Made by a program: the position numbers and the translations under genes
Notes under the pieces: model-generated
What the model was told of the DNA's origin: nothing
The model's input: the letters and a program-made list of their open reading frames with translations, nothing else
The model's database searches: none
Part shown: positions 31,666 through 41,272 of the stretch, one piece after another
Numbering within the stretch: the stretch's first letter is position 1
How the letters are laid out: each line of letters begins with the position of its first letter
Origin: Phenylobacterium sp. RIFCSPHIGHO2_01_FULL_69_31
GTDB taxonomy: Bacteria; Pseudomonadota; Alphaproteobacteria; Caulobacterales; Caulobacteraceae
NCBI RefSeq assembly: GCF_001824475.1
Contig: NZ_MHXN01000039.1
Span: 62,001 to 126,000 of the forward strand
Reading direction: 5' to 3'
DNA length: 64,000 bases

Positions 31666-33555
31666 TTGAGCCAGAACCTGGACCTGTTCCCGATCGGCAA
31701 CTGCACGGCCAGCGCCCTGATCGACAGGGCCGGACGCTATGTCTGGGCCTGCGCGCCGCGGGTGGACGGCGACCCGTTCTTTTCGGCCCTGCTGGGGGGG
31801 AAGGACCCGGGCGCCCCCGACGCCTGCGGCCTGTGGTCGATCGAGGTGGAGGGCGCTGTCGAGACGGTGCAGGGCTACCTGCGCAACACGGCCATCCTGC
31901 GCACCGAGATTCGCAACGCCGACGGCGCGGCGGTGGAGATCATCGACTTTTCACCCCGCTACCGGCACCTCGGCCGCCAGTACCGGCCGCTGGCCTTCGT
32001 GCGCATCGTCCGCCCCCTGCGCGGGACGCCCCGCGTCCGGATCCGCCTTCGGCCGATGATGAACTATGGGGAGCGGCCGTGCTACACGACGGCCGGGTCC
32101 AACCACATCCGCTACGTGGGCGCGGAGGTGACGCTCAGGCTCACCACCGACGCCCCGGTCAGCCACATCATCGCCGAACGGGCCTTCCGCCTGGAGGAGC
32201 CGATCGGCCTCTTCCTCGGCCCCGACGAGGGGCTGGACGCCGAGGTCTCGACCACCGCCGCGCGGATGCTGCGCGAGACGACCGACTACTGGCGCGGCTG
32301 GGTGCGGACACTCACGGTGCCGCTGGAGTGGCAGGAGGCGGTGATCCGCGCAGCCATCACCCTGAAGCTGTGCGCCTACGAGGAGACCGGCGCCATCGTC
32401 GCCGCCCTCACCACCTCGCTACCGGAGCACAACGCCGCGCCGGGAGCGGGGCGCAATTGGGACTACCGATACTGCTGGCTGCGCGACGCCTACTACGTCG
32501 TCCAGGCGCTGAACCGGCTGGGCGCCGCCGACATGCTGGAGAACTACCTGGTCTACCTGCGCAACCTGGTGGACCAGGCGAGCCGCGGCGACATGAACCC
32601 CAGCGGGGCGCCGGCGGCGCAGCCTGAGCTACCGGGCATGGCCTATGCGGGAACCCCGAACGGCAAGGCCGGCCATGTGCAGCCGGTTTATGGCGTCGGC
32701 CTGGAGCCGGTGCTCACCGAATGGATCGCCCCGCACCTGCCCGGCTATCGTGGGATCGGCCCGGTGCGGGTGGGGAACCAGGCGCACGAGCATCTGCAGC
32801 ACGACGTCTACGGTCAGATCGTGCTCTCCACCGTCCAGGCCTTCTTCGACGAACGGCTGCTGCGGCCGGCCAACGTCGACGACTTCCGCGCTCTGGAGCC
32901 CATCGGCGAGCGCGCCTTCGAACTGCACGACAAGCCCGACGCCAGCCTCTGGGAATTCCGCGGCCGCGAGGCGGTGCACACCTATTCGTCGGTGATGTGC
33001 TGGGCGGCCTGCGACCGGCTGGGCAACGCGGCGGCGAAGCTGGGCCTGGCGGACCGCGCCGACTACTGGAACGGCCGCGCCGCGCAGGTCCGCGAAACCA
33101 TCGAGCGGCGCGCCTGGAACGAGGCCGAGGGGCGCTTCGCCGCCACCTTCGAAGGCGATGGGCTGGACGCCAGTCTGCTCCAGATGGTGGACGTGCGGTT
33201 CCTGCCCGCGGACGACCCGCGCATGCAGGCGACGATGGCGGCGGTCGAACACGGGCTGCGGCGGGGACCTTACATGCTGCGCTATGCCATCCCCGACGAC
33301 TTCGGACTGCCGGAGACCGCGTTCAACTTCTGCACCTTCTGGCTGATCGAGGCGCTGCACCTGTCAGGCCGCACCGACGAGGCCCGGACGCTGTTCGAGG
33401 AGATGCTCGGCCGCCGCACGGCCGCCGGCCTCCTGTCCGAGGACATCACCCTCGACGGGCGGGAGCTTTGGGGCAACTACCCGCAGACCTACTCCCTGGT
33501 CGGCCTGATCAACTGCGCCAACCTGCTGTCGAAGAGCTGGCAGTCGATCCGCTAA
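31666..33555 (+). CDS. GH15 family glucoamylase/trehalase-like hydrolase
   Basis: 629 residues from a TTG start preceded by AGGAGG at ideal spacing; the longer upstream frame lacks this. The (alpha/alpha)6 catalytic domain shows WDYRYCWLRDAYYVVQALNRLG and QAHEHLQHDVYGQIVLS, and the C-terminal SEDITLDGRELWGNYPQTYSLVGLINCA holds the catalytic base region. GH15 proteins release glucose from alpha-glucans; several actinobacterial members are trehalases. With otsBA just beyond zwf, trehalose hydrolysis is a real alternative. No signal peptide. Confidence 0.9.
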   Translation: MSQNLDLFPIGNCTASALIDRAGRYVWACAPRVDGDPFFSALLGGKDPGAPDACGLWSIEVEGAVETVQGYLRNTAILRTEIRNADGAAVEIIDFSPRYRHLGRQYRPLAFVRIVRPLRGTPRVRIRLRPMMNYGERPCYTTAGSNHIRYVGAEVTLRLTTDAPVSHIIAERAFRLEEPIGLFLGPDEGLDAEVSTTAARMLRETTDYWRGWVRTLTVPLEWQEAVIRAAITLKLCAYEETGAIVAALTTSLPEHNAAPGAGRNWDYRYCWLRDAYYVVQALNRLGAADMLENYLVYLRNLVDQASRGDMNPSGAPAAQPELPGMAYAGTPNGKAGHVQPVYGVGLEPVLTEWIAPHLPGYRGIGPVRVGNQAHEHLQHDVYGQIVLSTVQAFFDERLLRPANVDDFRALEPIGERAFELHDKPDASLWEFRGREAVHTYSSVMCWAACDRLGNAAAKLGLADRADYWNGRAAQVRETIERRAWNEAEGRFAATFEGDGLDASLLQMVDVRFLPADDPRMQATMAAVEHGLRRGPYMLRYAIPDDFGLPETAFNFCTFWLIEALHLSGRTDEARTLFEEMLGRRTAAGLLSEDITLDGRELWGNYPQTYSLVGLINCANLLSKSWQSIR

Positions 33556-33560
33556 CGGGC

Positions 33561-35024
33561 TCAGTCCGACCAGTCGCGGCCGAAGCGTTCGATGAGGGCG
33601 AAGGCGCCGGAGGGGCCCCAGCTGCCGGCGGCGTAAGGCTTTGGCGACTGGCCGGCTTCGGCCCAGGCGTCGGCGACGCCGTCGACCCAGCGCCAGGCTT
33701 CCTCCACCTCGTCGCGGCGGACGAACAGGGTGGCGTCGCCCTGGATTACGTCCAGCAGCAAGCGCTCGTAGGCGATCCGCCGCCGCCCGCCTGCGCCCTC
33801 GTAGGTGCGCAGCAGCGACAGCGACAGGGGCAGGGACTGCAGCCGCATGCCACCCTTGCTGAGGCCCGGCGCCTTGTTCATCAGGCTGAGCTTGATGTCC
33901 TCGTCGGGTTGCAGATCGATCACCAGGCGGTTCGGCGCCAGGTCCTGGGTGGAGGCGCTGCCGAAGATGGAGTGCGGCACCGGCTTGAACTGGATGGCGA
34001 TCTGGGTTCGCTTCTCGGGCATCCGCTTGCCGGTGCGCAGGAAGAACGGCACCCCCGCCCAGCGCCAGTTGTCGATGTCGGCGCGCAGGGCCACGAAGGT
34101 TTCGGTGCCCGTCTTCTGGCCCCGCTCGGCCTCATAGCCGTCGGCGGACTTCCCGCCGACGACGCCGGGCGTGTACTGGCCGCGCACCGATTTTTCCTGG
34201 ACGTCCTGACGGGTGAACCGGCGCAAGGATCGCAGGACCTTCACCTTCTCGTTCCGGACGGAGTCTGGCTCCATGTCGGCCGGGGGCTCCATGGCCACCA
34301 GGCAGAGAAGCTGCAGCATGTGGTTCTGCAGCATGTCCCTCAGGGCGCCGTACTCGTCATAGTAGGGCCAGCGCGTCCCGACGCCCTCGGTCTCGGCCAC
34401 GGTGATCTGCACGTGGTCGATGGTCAGGTTGTTCCAGAGCGGCTCGAACAGGGTGTTGGCGAAGCGCAGGGCCAGCAGGTTCTGGACCGTCTCCTTGCCC
34501 AGGTAGTGGTCGATGCGGAAGATCTGGTTCTCGTCGAACACCACCCCCAGCGAGGTGTTGATGTGACGCGAAGTCTCGAGATCGCGGCCGATCGGCTTTT
34601 CCAGGACGATGCGCGTATCGTCGGTGGCGATCCCTGCGGCGGCCAGGGCGACGCAGACCTTCTCGTAAAGGCTGGGCGAGATGGCCAGGTAGAAGAACGG
34701 CCGCTTGGCGCCTTCCAGCGCCGGCTTCAGCTTGGCCGCGCCCTCGGCCGTGGTGGCGTCGGCGCCGACGTAGTCCAGCCGCTCCGAGAACCGCTTCCAG
34801 ACCGTCTCGTCCAGGCCTTCCGGGCGCTCCGACAGGTTGGCGTGGGTCTGCTCCAGGAACGCCTCGCGGCTGAGTTCGGCGCGGGCGGTGGCCACGATCC
34901 GGAAGCCGTTCGGAAGGAAGCCGTCGGCGTCGAGGAAATAGAGCGACGCCAGCAGCATCCTTCGCGCGAGGTCGCCGGTTGCTCCGAACAGCACGATCGC
35001 GTCAGCCTGCGGCGTTGCGGGCAT
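33561..35024 (-). CDS. zwf: Glucose-6-phosphate 1-dehydrogenase
   Basis: 487 residues from the ATG with AAGGAGG. The NADP fingerprint LFGATGDLARR is at the N-terminus, and the substrate site RIDHYLGKE carries the catalytic His region, with EKPIGRD before it. It makes 6-phosphogluconolactone and NADPH at the head of the Entner-Doudoroff and pentose phosphate routes. Its usual partners pgl-edd-glk are on the same strand but separated by the three-gene glucan module on the other strand. It is divergent from otsB. Confidence 0.96.
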   Translation of the reverse strand: MPATPQADAIVLFGATGDLARRMLLASLYFLDADGFLPNGFRIVATARAELSREAFLEQTHANLSERPEGLDETVWKRFSERLDYVGADATTAEGAAKLKPALEGAKRPFFYLAISPSLYEKVCVALAAAGIATDDTRIVLEKPIGRDLETSRHINTSLGVVFDENQIFRIDHYLGKETVQNLLALRFANTLFEPLWNNLTIDHVQITVAETEGVGTRWPYYDEYGALRDMLQNHMLQLLCLVAMEPPADMEPDSVRNEKVKVLRSLRRFTRQDVQEKSVRGQYTPGVVGGKSADGYEAERGQKTGTETFVALRADIDNWRWAGVPFFLRTGKRMPEKRTQIAIQFKPVPHSIFGSASTQDLAPNRLVIDLQPDEDIKLSLMNKAPGLSKGGMRLQSLPLSLSLLRTYEGAGGRRRIAYERLLLDVIQGDATLFVRRDEVEEAWRWVDGVADAWAEAGQSPKPYAAGSWGPSGAFALIERFGRDWSD

Positions 35025-35160
35025 GGGGCCTCCTTGTCGAGCGCCGGAGACCACCGCGCGTCACGGTCCGGGTCAAGGGCCCGCGGCCCCGCCCGTTCAC
35101 ATTTGTGCGCTGCAGGATCGAAACGGCGTCAGCGGCGTTTGCATCTGTGGGTGGAGCGAT

Positions 35161-35910
35161 ATGTCGATTGATACCCTTACCGTGAACTTGCCTGCGCCGA
35201 CGCCTCTCCGACTGGAGGAGGCGGCGCTGTTCCTCGACCTTGACGGCACGCTGGCGCCTATCGCTGCGCGGCCGGAGGACGTGCGCCCCGATCCGCGCCG
35301 CACGCGCCTTCTGGAACGCCTGCAGGAGGGTTTGGGGGGGCGGCTGGCCGTGGTGAGCGGTCGCACCCTCGAAGATATCGACCGGATCCTGGAGGGGCGC
35401 ATCGTCTGTGCCTCGGGAGTCCATGGCCTGGTGCGGCGCGACTGCGACGGCCGGCTCCACACGCCGGCGCCCCATCCCGCCATGGATCAGGCGATCGCCG
35501 CCCTGCGGAGGTTCGCCGCCCGCGACGCAGGCCTGCTCGTGGAGGACAAGGGGGCCAGCGTGGCCCTGCATTTCCGCCTCGCCCGCCACCATTCCCTCGC
35601 CGCTCGCGAGCTCGCACGTCGCATTGCGGCCGACACCGGCCTCACCCTACAGGAGGGCGACATGGTCGAGGAACTTCGCACCCCTGGGCCGTCCAAGGGC
35701 GATTCGATCCGCGACTTCATGGACACGCCCATCTTCCGCGGCGCCCATCCCGTCTTCGCTGGCGACGATGCAACGGACGAGCATGGCTTCGCGGAGGTCG
35801 CACGCCTGGGTGGCTTCGGCGTTCTGGTCGGTCCTCCGCGGCGCACGCACGCACGGTTCGGCCTGCGCAACGTCGAGGACGTGCTTGCCTGGCTGGAGGC
35901 GGCGCGATGA
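35161..35910 (+). CDS. otsB: Trehalose-6-phosphate phosphatase
   Basis: 249 residues; GGAG ribosome binding site. HAD-type motif I FLDLDGTLAPIA has the nucleophile D26 and acid D28, then VVSGRTLEDI, GVHGLVRRD, SKGDSIRDF and the motif IV acidic cluster FAGDDATDEHGF. It dephosphorylates trehalose-6-phosphate from OtsA. It is followed 67 nt later by otsA, the reverse of the E. coli gene function order but the same pathway. Trehalose is a compatible solute and glucan-linked store. Confidence 0.94.
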   Translation: MSIDTLTVNLPAPTPLRLEEAALFLDLDGTLAPIAARPEDVRPDPRRTRLLERLQEGLGGRLAVVSGRTLEDIDRILEGRIVCASGVHGLVRRDCDGRLHTPAPHPAMDQAIAALRRFAARDAGLLVEDKGASVALHFRLARHHSLAARELARRIAADTGLTLQEGDMVEELRTPGPSKGDSIRDFMDTPIFRGAHPVFAGDDATDEHGFAEVARLGGFGVLVGPPRRTHARFGLRNVEDVLAWLEAAR

Positions 35911-35977
35911 CCCTGGCAGGCCACGGCTTCGCAGCGCTTACGCGGTCCTCTGAAGCCCCCGGACGGAGCGGCCGGGT

Positions 35978-37381
35978 ATGAGCCGGCTAATCGTGGTGTC
36001 CAACCGGGTGAACCTCCCGTCCGGCGATGGCGAAGAGAGCGTGGGCGGCTTGGCTATGGCGCTCGCCGCCGCGCTGAAGGAGTATTCCGGCATCTGGTTC
36101 GGCTGGTCGGGAAAGACCACCGACACCTTCACCGGCGGGCTGAATATCGAGACGGTCGGCGGCGTGACGGCCGCGACCGTGGACCTCGAAGAGGTTGACC
36201 TCGACGAGTACTATAACGGCTACGCCAACAAGACCCTCTGGCCGCTGTTCCACTATCGAAACGACCTAGCAGCCTTCGATCGGGCCTTCGACAAGGGCTA
36301 CACCCGCGTCAACGAACGGTTCGCCAGGACCCTCGCGCCGCTGATCGAGCCCGACGACATCATCTGGGTCCACGACTACCACCTGATCCCCCTGGCCAAG
36401 GAGCTGCGGGCCCTGGGGATCAAGAACCGGATCGGCTTCTTCCTGCACATCCCCTGGCCGGCCCACCAGGTGATGATCAACCTGCCGCGCCACCGCCAGC
36501 TGGTGGAAGCGATGTTCGACTACGATCTCGTGGGCTTCCAGACGGCCGAGTACCAGCAGGCGTTCGAGGAATATGTGCTCTCCGAGGCCGACGGCTCGAT
36601 CCTGCGCCCAGGTTGCGTGAAGGGGTTCGGCCGCGTCCTGGAGGTCGGCGCGTTCCCGATCGGCATCGACGCCGAAGACTTCGCCCGGATGAAGAAGAGC
36701 GCGCGCGCCCGCCGGATGCGCGACCTGATGACCGCCTGCACCGTCTTCCGCCACCTGATCGTGGGCGTCGACCGGCTGGACTATTCGAAGGGGCTGGAAG
36801 AACGCTTCCTGGGCTTCGAGCAGTTCCTGCAGCGCAATCCGGACCTGCGCCGCGAGGTGCTGATGCTGCAGATCGCCCCGGTGAGCCGCGAGGCGGTCGA
36901 GGCCTATCAGGAGATCCGGGGCCGCCTCGACGGGCTGTCGGGCCGCATCAACGGCGAATTCGCCGATGTGGACTGGGCGCCGCTGCGGTGGGTGAACCGC
37001 AACTACCGTCGCGATGAGCTAGCCGGCATCTACGGCGCCGCCCGGGTGGGTCTGGTCACGCCGCTGCGCGATGGGATGAACTTGGTGGCCAAGGAGTATG
37101 TGGCAGCACAGAACCCGGAAGACCCTGGGGTCCTGATCCTGTCGCGGTTTGCCGGCGCTGCGCGACAGATGCCCGATGCGCTTCTGGTCAACCCCAACAG
37201 CCCGGAGGAAGTCGCCGACGCCCTGAAGCGCGCGCTGGCCATGGAGCGGCCAGAGCGGATCCGGCGGTGGACGAGCCTGTTCGAGTCCGTGGAGCGGGAG
37301 GACGTCGCCGCCTGGCGGGACGCCTTCGTCGAGGCGCTGATCGGCAACCCGGCCAAGGCGCGGCCCGCGCTGGTGATCTGA
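35978..37381 (+). CDS. otsA: Trehalose-6-phosphate synthase
   Basis: 467 residues, a GT20 enzyme of usual size. MSRLIVVSNRVNLP starts the fold, VGGLAMAL binds UDP-glucose phosphates, VHDYHLIPLAKELR and FFLHIPWPA are diagnostic, and VDRLDYSKGLEERF and LRDGMNLVAKEYVA complete the donor site. It condenses UDP-glucose with glucose-6-phosphate. It sits between otsB and ligD; the ligD start codon follows its stop with no gap, so ligD is likely co-transcribed. Confidence 0.95.
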   Translation: MSRLIVVSNRVNLPSGDGEESVGGLAMALAAALKEYSGIWFGWSGKTTDTFTGGLNIETVGGVTAATVDLEEVDLDEYYNGYANKTLWPLFHYRNDLAAFDRAFDKGYTRVNERFARTLAPLIEPDDIIWVHDYHLIPLAKELRALGIKNRIGFFLHIPWPAHQVMINLPRHRQLVEAMFDYDLVGFQTAEYQQAFEEYVLSEADGSILRPGCVKGFGRVLEVGAFPIGIDAEDFARMKKSARARRMRDLMTACTVFRHLIVGVDRLDYSKGLEERFLGFEQFLQRNPDLRREVLMLQIAPVSREAVEAYQEIRGRLDGLSGRINGEFADVDWAPLRWVNRNYRRDELAGIYGAARVGLVTPLRDGMNLVAKEYVAAQNPEDPGVLILSRFAGAARQMPDALLVNPNSPEEVADALKRALAMERPERIRRWTSLFESVEREDVAAWRDAFVEALIGNPAKARPALVI

Positions 37382-40009
37382 ATGCCGGACAAGCTCGCCC
37401 GCTATCGCGCGATGCGGGACTTCTCGCAGACCGCCGAACCCGACAGCGCCGAGAAGACGAAGGCGTCGAAGCGCCTCCGCTTCGTCATCCAAAAGCACGC
37501 CGCGACCCGCCTGCACTACGACTTCCGCCTGGAGCTGGACGGGGTGTTTCTCTCCTGGGCGGTCACCCGGGGCCCGTCGCTGGATCCGGCCGACCGGCGC
37601 CTGGCGGTGCAGACCGAGGACCATCCGCTCGACTACGGGGATTTCGAGGGGACCATCCCCAAGGGCCAGTACGGCGGCGGCACGGTCATGTTGTGGGACC
37701 GCGGTTATTGGGAGCCCGAGGGCGATCCCAAGGCGATGCTCAAGAGCGGTGACCTGAAGTTCACGCTGGACGGCGAGCGGCTGAAGGGCTCCTGGGTCCT
37801 GGTGCGCATGAAGCGGCGCGCCGGCGAGAAGCGCGACAACTGGCTGCTGATCAAGCACCACGACGGCTGGTCGGTGGAGGCGGACGGCGGCGCTCTGGTC
37901 GATGAGGAAACCACCTCCATCGCCTCGGGGCGCGCCATGGAGGACATCGCCGCCGGCAAGGGCAAGGCGCCCAGCCGGTTCATGACGGGCAAGGGGCGGA
38001 CGACGGCCAACGACGTCTGGCAATCCAACCGCGCCGAGGCCCAGGACAAGCCCTCCGCCCCGCTCAAGGCGGCGCCGGCGCCGAAGCTGAGGGCCGCCGC
38101 GCTGCCGGGCTTCGTGCCGCCGCAACTGGCAAAGTCCGTGGACCGCCCGCCGCCGGGTTCCGGCTGGGGGCACGAGATCAAGTTCGATGGCTATCGCCTG
38201 CAGTTGCGTGTGGAGAAGGGCAAGGCGACGCTGAAGACCCGCAAGGGCCTCGACTGGACCGAGAAGTTCCGCGCCATCGCCCGGGACGCCGCCGCCCTGC
38301 CCGACGGCCTCTACGATGGCGAGGCCTGCGCCCTTGACGCCCAGGGCTCACCCGACTTTCCCGCCCTGCAGGCTGCGCTGTCCGACGGAAAGACGGACGA
38401 CCTGGTCTTCTTCGCCTTCGACGCCCTGTTCCTCGCCGGCGAAGACCTCCGCGAGCTTCCACTGAACGAGCGCAAGGCGCAGCTGGGAGCCGTGATCAAG
38501 GCCGCCGGCAAGGCGTTGGAGCGGCGGATCCGCTACGTCGACCACTTCGAGACAGCAGGCGACGCCGTCCTGCAGTCCGCCTGCCGGATGTCGCTGGAAG
38601 GCATCGTCTCCAAGCGCCTCGACGCGCCCTACCGCTCGGACCGCGGCGAGGTGTGGCTGAAGTCCAAATGCCGGGCAGGCCATGAGGTGGTGATCGGCGG
38701 CTGGACGGGCGAGCGGGGCCAGCTTCGCTCGCTGCTGGTGGGCGTAAATCGCGGCGACAAGCTCGTCTACGTCGGCCGGGTGGGCACGGGCTTCGGCCGT
38801 GACAAGGTGGGCCGCGTGCTGCCCCGGCTCGAGAAGGTTGAGGCGGACAAGAGCCCGTTCTCCGGGCCCGGCGCGCCGCGCAAGGAGGCCAACGTCCACT
38901 GGGCCCGTCCGGAGCTGGTGGCGGAAATCGAGTTCGCAGGCTTCACCGGGTCGGGCATGGTGCGCCAGGGCGCGTTCAAGGGCTTGCGGGAAGACAAGCC
39001 GGCGCGCGAGGTGGAGGCGGAGACGCCGGAGCCCGTGGACAAGGCCGAACTTGCCAGGCTGAAGCCCGCCGCCAAGGGCGCCGCCGCGGCCCGGGGGAGC
39101 AAGGCGGGGCCGCCCGTCGTGATGGGCGTCACCCTGTCCAGCCCGGACAAGGCCCTGTGGCCAGACGACGGCCAAGGCCAGCCCATCACCAAACTGGAGC
39201 TGGCCCAGTACCTGGAGGCGGTCGGCCCCTGGATGATGCAGCACATCAAGGGCCGTCCCTGCTCCATCATCCGCACGCCCGACGGAATCGGCGGCGAGCG
39301 GTTCTTCCAACGCCACCTGGGCAAGGGCGCATCGGCGCTGCTGACCGAGGTGAAGGTCTTCGGCGATCACCAGCCCTATCTGCAGGTGGACCGGATCGAG
39401 GCGCTGGCCGCCTTGGCTCAAATCTCCGCGGTCGAGTTCCATCCCTGGAACTGCCAGCCCAACCAGCCCGAAGTCCCCGGCCGGCTGGTCTTCGACCTCG
39501 ATCCCGACGAGGGCATCCCCTTCGAGCGGGTGATCGAGGCGGCCCGGGAGGTGAAGGCGCGGCTGGACGCCCTCGGCCTCGAGTCCTTCTGCAAGACCAC
39601 GGGCGGCAAGGGCCTGCACGTGGTCACGCCGCTGAAGGACGGGAAGGGCAAGACCGACTGGAAGACGGCCAAGGCGTTCGCCCAGGACGTCTGCCTCGCG
39701 ATCGCCGCCGACGCCCCCGACCGCTATGTGGTCAATATGGCCAAGGCCAAGCGCGTGGGCCGGATCTTCCTCGACTATCTGCGCAACGACCGCATGTCGA
39801 CGGCGGTGGCGCCGCTCTCACCCCGGGCGCGGCCGCTGGCTCCGGTGAGCTTTCCCCTGAACTGGACCCAGGTGAAGTCGGGGCTGGACCCCAAGGCCTG
39901 GACCATCCGCACGGCCCCCGCCGCCTTGAAGAAGACCAAGGCCTGGTCCGACTATTGCGACGCCGAGCGGCCGCTCGTCGACGCGATCCGGAAGCTGAAG
40001 AAAGGCTGA
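37382..40009 (+). CDS. ligD: Multifunctional ATP-dependent DNA ligase LigD
   Basis: 875 residues with three domains in the order phosphoesterase, ligase, polymerase. The 3'-phosphoesterase comes first (about 30-180; [18 protein letters not shown], with catalytic His and Asp). The ligase domain is about 240-540, with the adenylated Lys267 in HEIKFDGYR. The primase-like polymerase domain is about 580-875 (metal motif [11 protein letters not shown], later DYLRNDR). With Ku it performs non-homologous end joining in stationary or desiccated cells. It abuts otsA exactly (TGA then ATG), linking it to trehalose synthesis. Confidence 0.95.
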   Translation: MPDKLARYRAMRDFSQTAEPDSAEKTKASKRLRFVIQKHAATRLHYDFRLELDGVFLSWAVTRGPSLDPADRRLAVQTEDHPLDYGDFEGTIPKGQYGGGTVMLWDRGYWEPEGDPKAMLKSGDLKFTLDGERLKGSWVLVRMKRRAGEKRDNWLLIKHHDGWSVEADGGALVDEETTSIASGRAMEDIAAGKGKAPSRFMTGKGRTTANDVWQSNRAEAQDKPSAPLKAAPAPKLRAAALPGFVPPQLAKSVDRPPPGSGWGHEIKFDGYRLQLRVEKGKATLKTRKGLDWTEKFRAIARDAAALPDGLYDGEACALDAQGSPDFPALQAALSDGKTDDLVFFAFDALFLAGEDLRELPLNERKAQLGAVIKAAGKALERRIRYVDHFETAGDAVLQSACRMSLEGIVSKRLDAPYRSDRGEVWLKSKCRAGHEVVIGGWTGERGQLRSLLVGVNRGDKLVYVGRVGTGFGRDKVGRVLPRLEKVEADKSPFSGPGAPRKEANVHWARPELVAEIEFAGFTGSGMVRQGAFKGLREDKPAREVEAETPEPVDKAELARLKPAAKGAAAARGSKAGPPVVMGVTLSSPDKALWPDDGQGQPITKLELAQYLEAVGPWMMQHIKGRPCSIIRTPDGIGGERFFQRHLGKGASALLTEVKVFGDHQPYLQVDRIEALAALAQISAVEFHPWNCQPNQPEVPGRLVFDLDPDEGIPFERVIEAAREVKARLDALGLESFCKTTGGKGLHVVTPLKDGKGKTDWKTAKAFAQDVCLAIAADAPDRYVVNMAKAKRVGRIFLDYLRNDRMSTAVAPLSPRARPLAPVSFPLNWTQVKSGLDPKAWTIRTAPAALKKTKAWSDYCDAERPLVDAIRKLKKG

Positions 40010-40013
40010 GCCG

Positions 40014-40355
40014 CTACCGGCTGGCGACGCGCGAACGCTTCTTCCCCAGGGGATCCGAGACGCAGGCCCTGCGGACGCGCGCGTTGAGAGCTTCCCGCTC
40101 GTCGTCCTTCATCTTGCTCATGGCCAAGGCCGCGGCGCTGCCGGCGAAGGGGACCACAAGGTTGCCGGCGATGGCGATCACGGTCCGCCCCTCCTTGTTG
40201 TCGTCGAAGGCGGCGACCGCCCGGCGCGCCTGGCGGCAGTCGCGGGTGGCGTACTCGGGGTCGCGCTTGTTGAGCGACTTCACGGTCTGGCGGGGCGAGG
40301 TGGCGCAGCCGGCGGCGATCAGGCCCACGGCCGCGAGGGTCAGGAAGCGTCGCAA
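40014..40355 (-). CDS. Small lipoprotein
   Basis: 113 residues from a TTG with ribosome binding site GGAGAG; a longer ATG frame exists but would bury the signal. The signal peptide ends in a lipobox, IAAGC, giving a lipid-modified Cys near residue 17. The mature part has a second Cys pair (RDCRQARR, RRACVSD) and a hydrophobic glycine/alanine segment in the middle (IAIAGNLVVPFAGSAAAL). It is probably an outer- or inner-membrane lipoprotein. It ends just after the convergent ligD gene. Function unknown. Confidence 0.7.
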   Translation of the reverse strand: MRRFLTLAAVGLIAAGCATSPRQTVKSLNKRDPEYATRDCRQARRAVAAFDDNKEGRTVIAIAGNLVVPFAGSAAALAMSKMKDDEREALNARVRRACVSDPLGKKRSRVASR

Positions 40356-40420
40356 GGTTCGTCTCTCCGCAGCATCCCGGGAGAGCGAACCCGGCCGGGC
40401 GGCCAAGGTTCCCGCCGCCC

Positions 40421-40714
40421 TCAGCCGTCGTAGCCGTCGACGATGTAGACGCGGCTGGTGGAGGTGGCCTCGCGGATCGGCAGGATGGCCAGGTACTCGG
40501 GCGAATTGCGCCAGGCGCGCGCCGCCTCCCGATTCTCGAACCGGAGCACCACAAGCTTGTCCGGGGGCGGCGCCCCATCCACCCGCTTGGGGGCGCCGCC
40601 GCGGATCACATACTGGCCGCCGTATTTCGCCAGGATCGCCGGCACCTGGTCGGCATAGGTCTGGAACCGCACAGGTTCGGTGACGACGATCTCGTTGACG
40701 ACATAGGCGGCCAT
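40421..40714 (-). CDS. DUF1330 family protein
   Basis: 97 residues in the dimeric alpha/beta-barrel style of DUF1330: AYVVNEIVVTEPVRFQTYADQVPAILAKYGGQYVIRGG, then LVVLRFENREAARAWRNSPEY. It is a small cytosolic protein of unknown biochemical role; some relatives are near detoxification genes. No partner is evident here. Confidence 0.85.
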   Translation of the reverse strand: MAAYVVNEIVVTEPVRFQTYADQVPAILAKYGGQYVIRGGAPKRVDGAPPPDKLVVLRFENREAARAWRNSPEYLAILPIREATSTSRVYIVDGYDG

Positions 40715-40756
40715 GCGCCCGAAGCTAGCGGCGCCGGCGACCGAGCCGCAAGCGGC

Positions 40757-41185
40757 TCACGCCGAGCCCTCCGCCTGAGCCCAGGGCGGCGGGTCCAAGA
40801 CGCGATCGACGAGCAGGGAGTCGGCGTATTCCTTCACCGACTTCAGCTTGCCGTTCTCCAGCCGGCACACCAAGCAGTACTCGTTGTTGTAGAGCTTGCC
40901 GCCCTTGGTGGTGACGCAGCCCCGGTGTTCGACGACCACCGTGTCCCCCTCGGCGATCAGATTGACCAGCTGGGCCGTATACTGGTCCGCGAACTGGGCG
41001 AAGAGCGGGCCGAACAGCTCGCGCCTAACCGCCGCCTTTCCGGCAATGGTCCGCGACCACGGCGTCTGGCCGGTGATTGTGAAGGTGAAGTCGTCGTCCA
41101 GCAGGTCGAGATAGGGGCGGCTGTCCCCCCGGCCCAGGGCCTCGAAGGCGGTCTGCATCAGTCTCTTGTTCTCGGCGGCGCTCAT
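40757..41185 (-). CDS. SnoaL/NTF2-like ketosteroid-isomerase-fold protein
   Basis: 142 residues from the ATG with GGAG. The cone-shaped NTF2-like fold is indicated by NKRLMQTAFEALGRGDSRPYLDLLDDDFTFTITGQTPWSRTIAGKAAV and the late strand pairs (VVVEHRGCVTTKGGKLYNNEYCLVCRLENGKLKSVKEYADS). Such proteins are enzymes or ligand binders in secondary metabolism and stress. It is divergent from a LysR regulator with a dyad between them, so it is probably the regulated target. Confidence 0.82.
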   Translation of the reverse strand: MSAAENKRLMQTAFEALGRGDSRPYLDLLDDDFTFTITGQTPWSRTIAGKAAVRRELFGPLFAQFADQYTAQLVNLIAEGDTVVVEHRGCVTTKGGKLYNNEYCLVCRLENGKLKSVKEYADSLLVDRVLDPPPWAQAEGSA

Positions 41186-41235
41186 GGCGGTCTCCTTGAC
41201 TATCCGCCGCCACAATGGTTCGGCCGCGCTACATG

Positions 41236-41256
41236 CTTCCAATCGATAGTTGGAAG
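41236..41256. promoter_or_regulatory. Perfect dyad between the SnoaL-like gene and lysR
   Basis: CTTCCAA and TTGGAAG are perfect 7-bp inverted arms around a 7-nt spacer. The position between divergent genes is where LysR-type activators bind. Confidence 0.55.
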
Positions 41257-41272
41257 GCGATATATTCCTACT

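Noticed and set aside
35040..35160. EcfG-type promoter before otsB
   Set aside because: Only a GAAAC-N11-CGTT arrangement is found; spacing and -35 are wrong.
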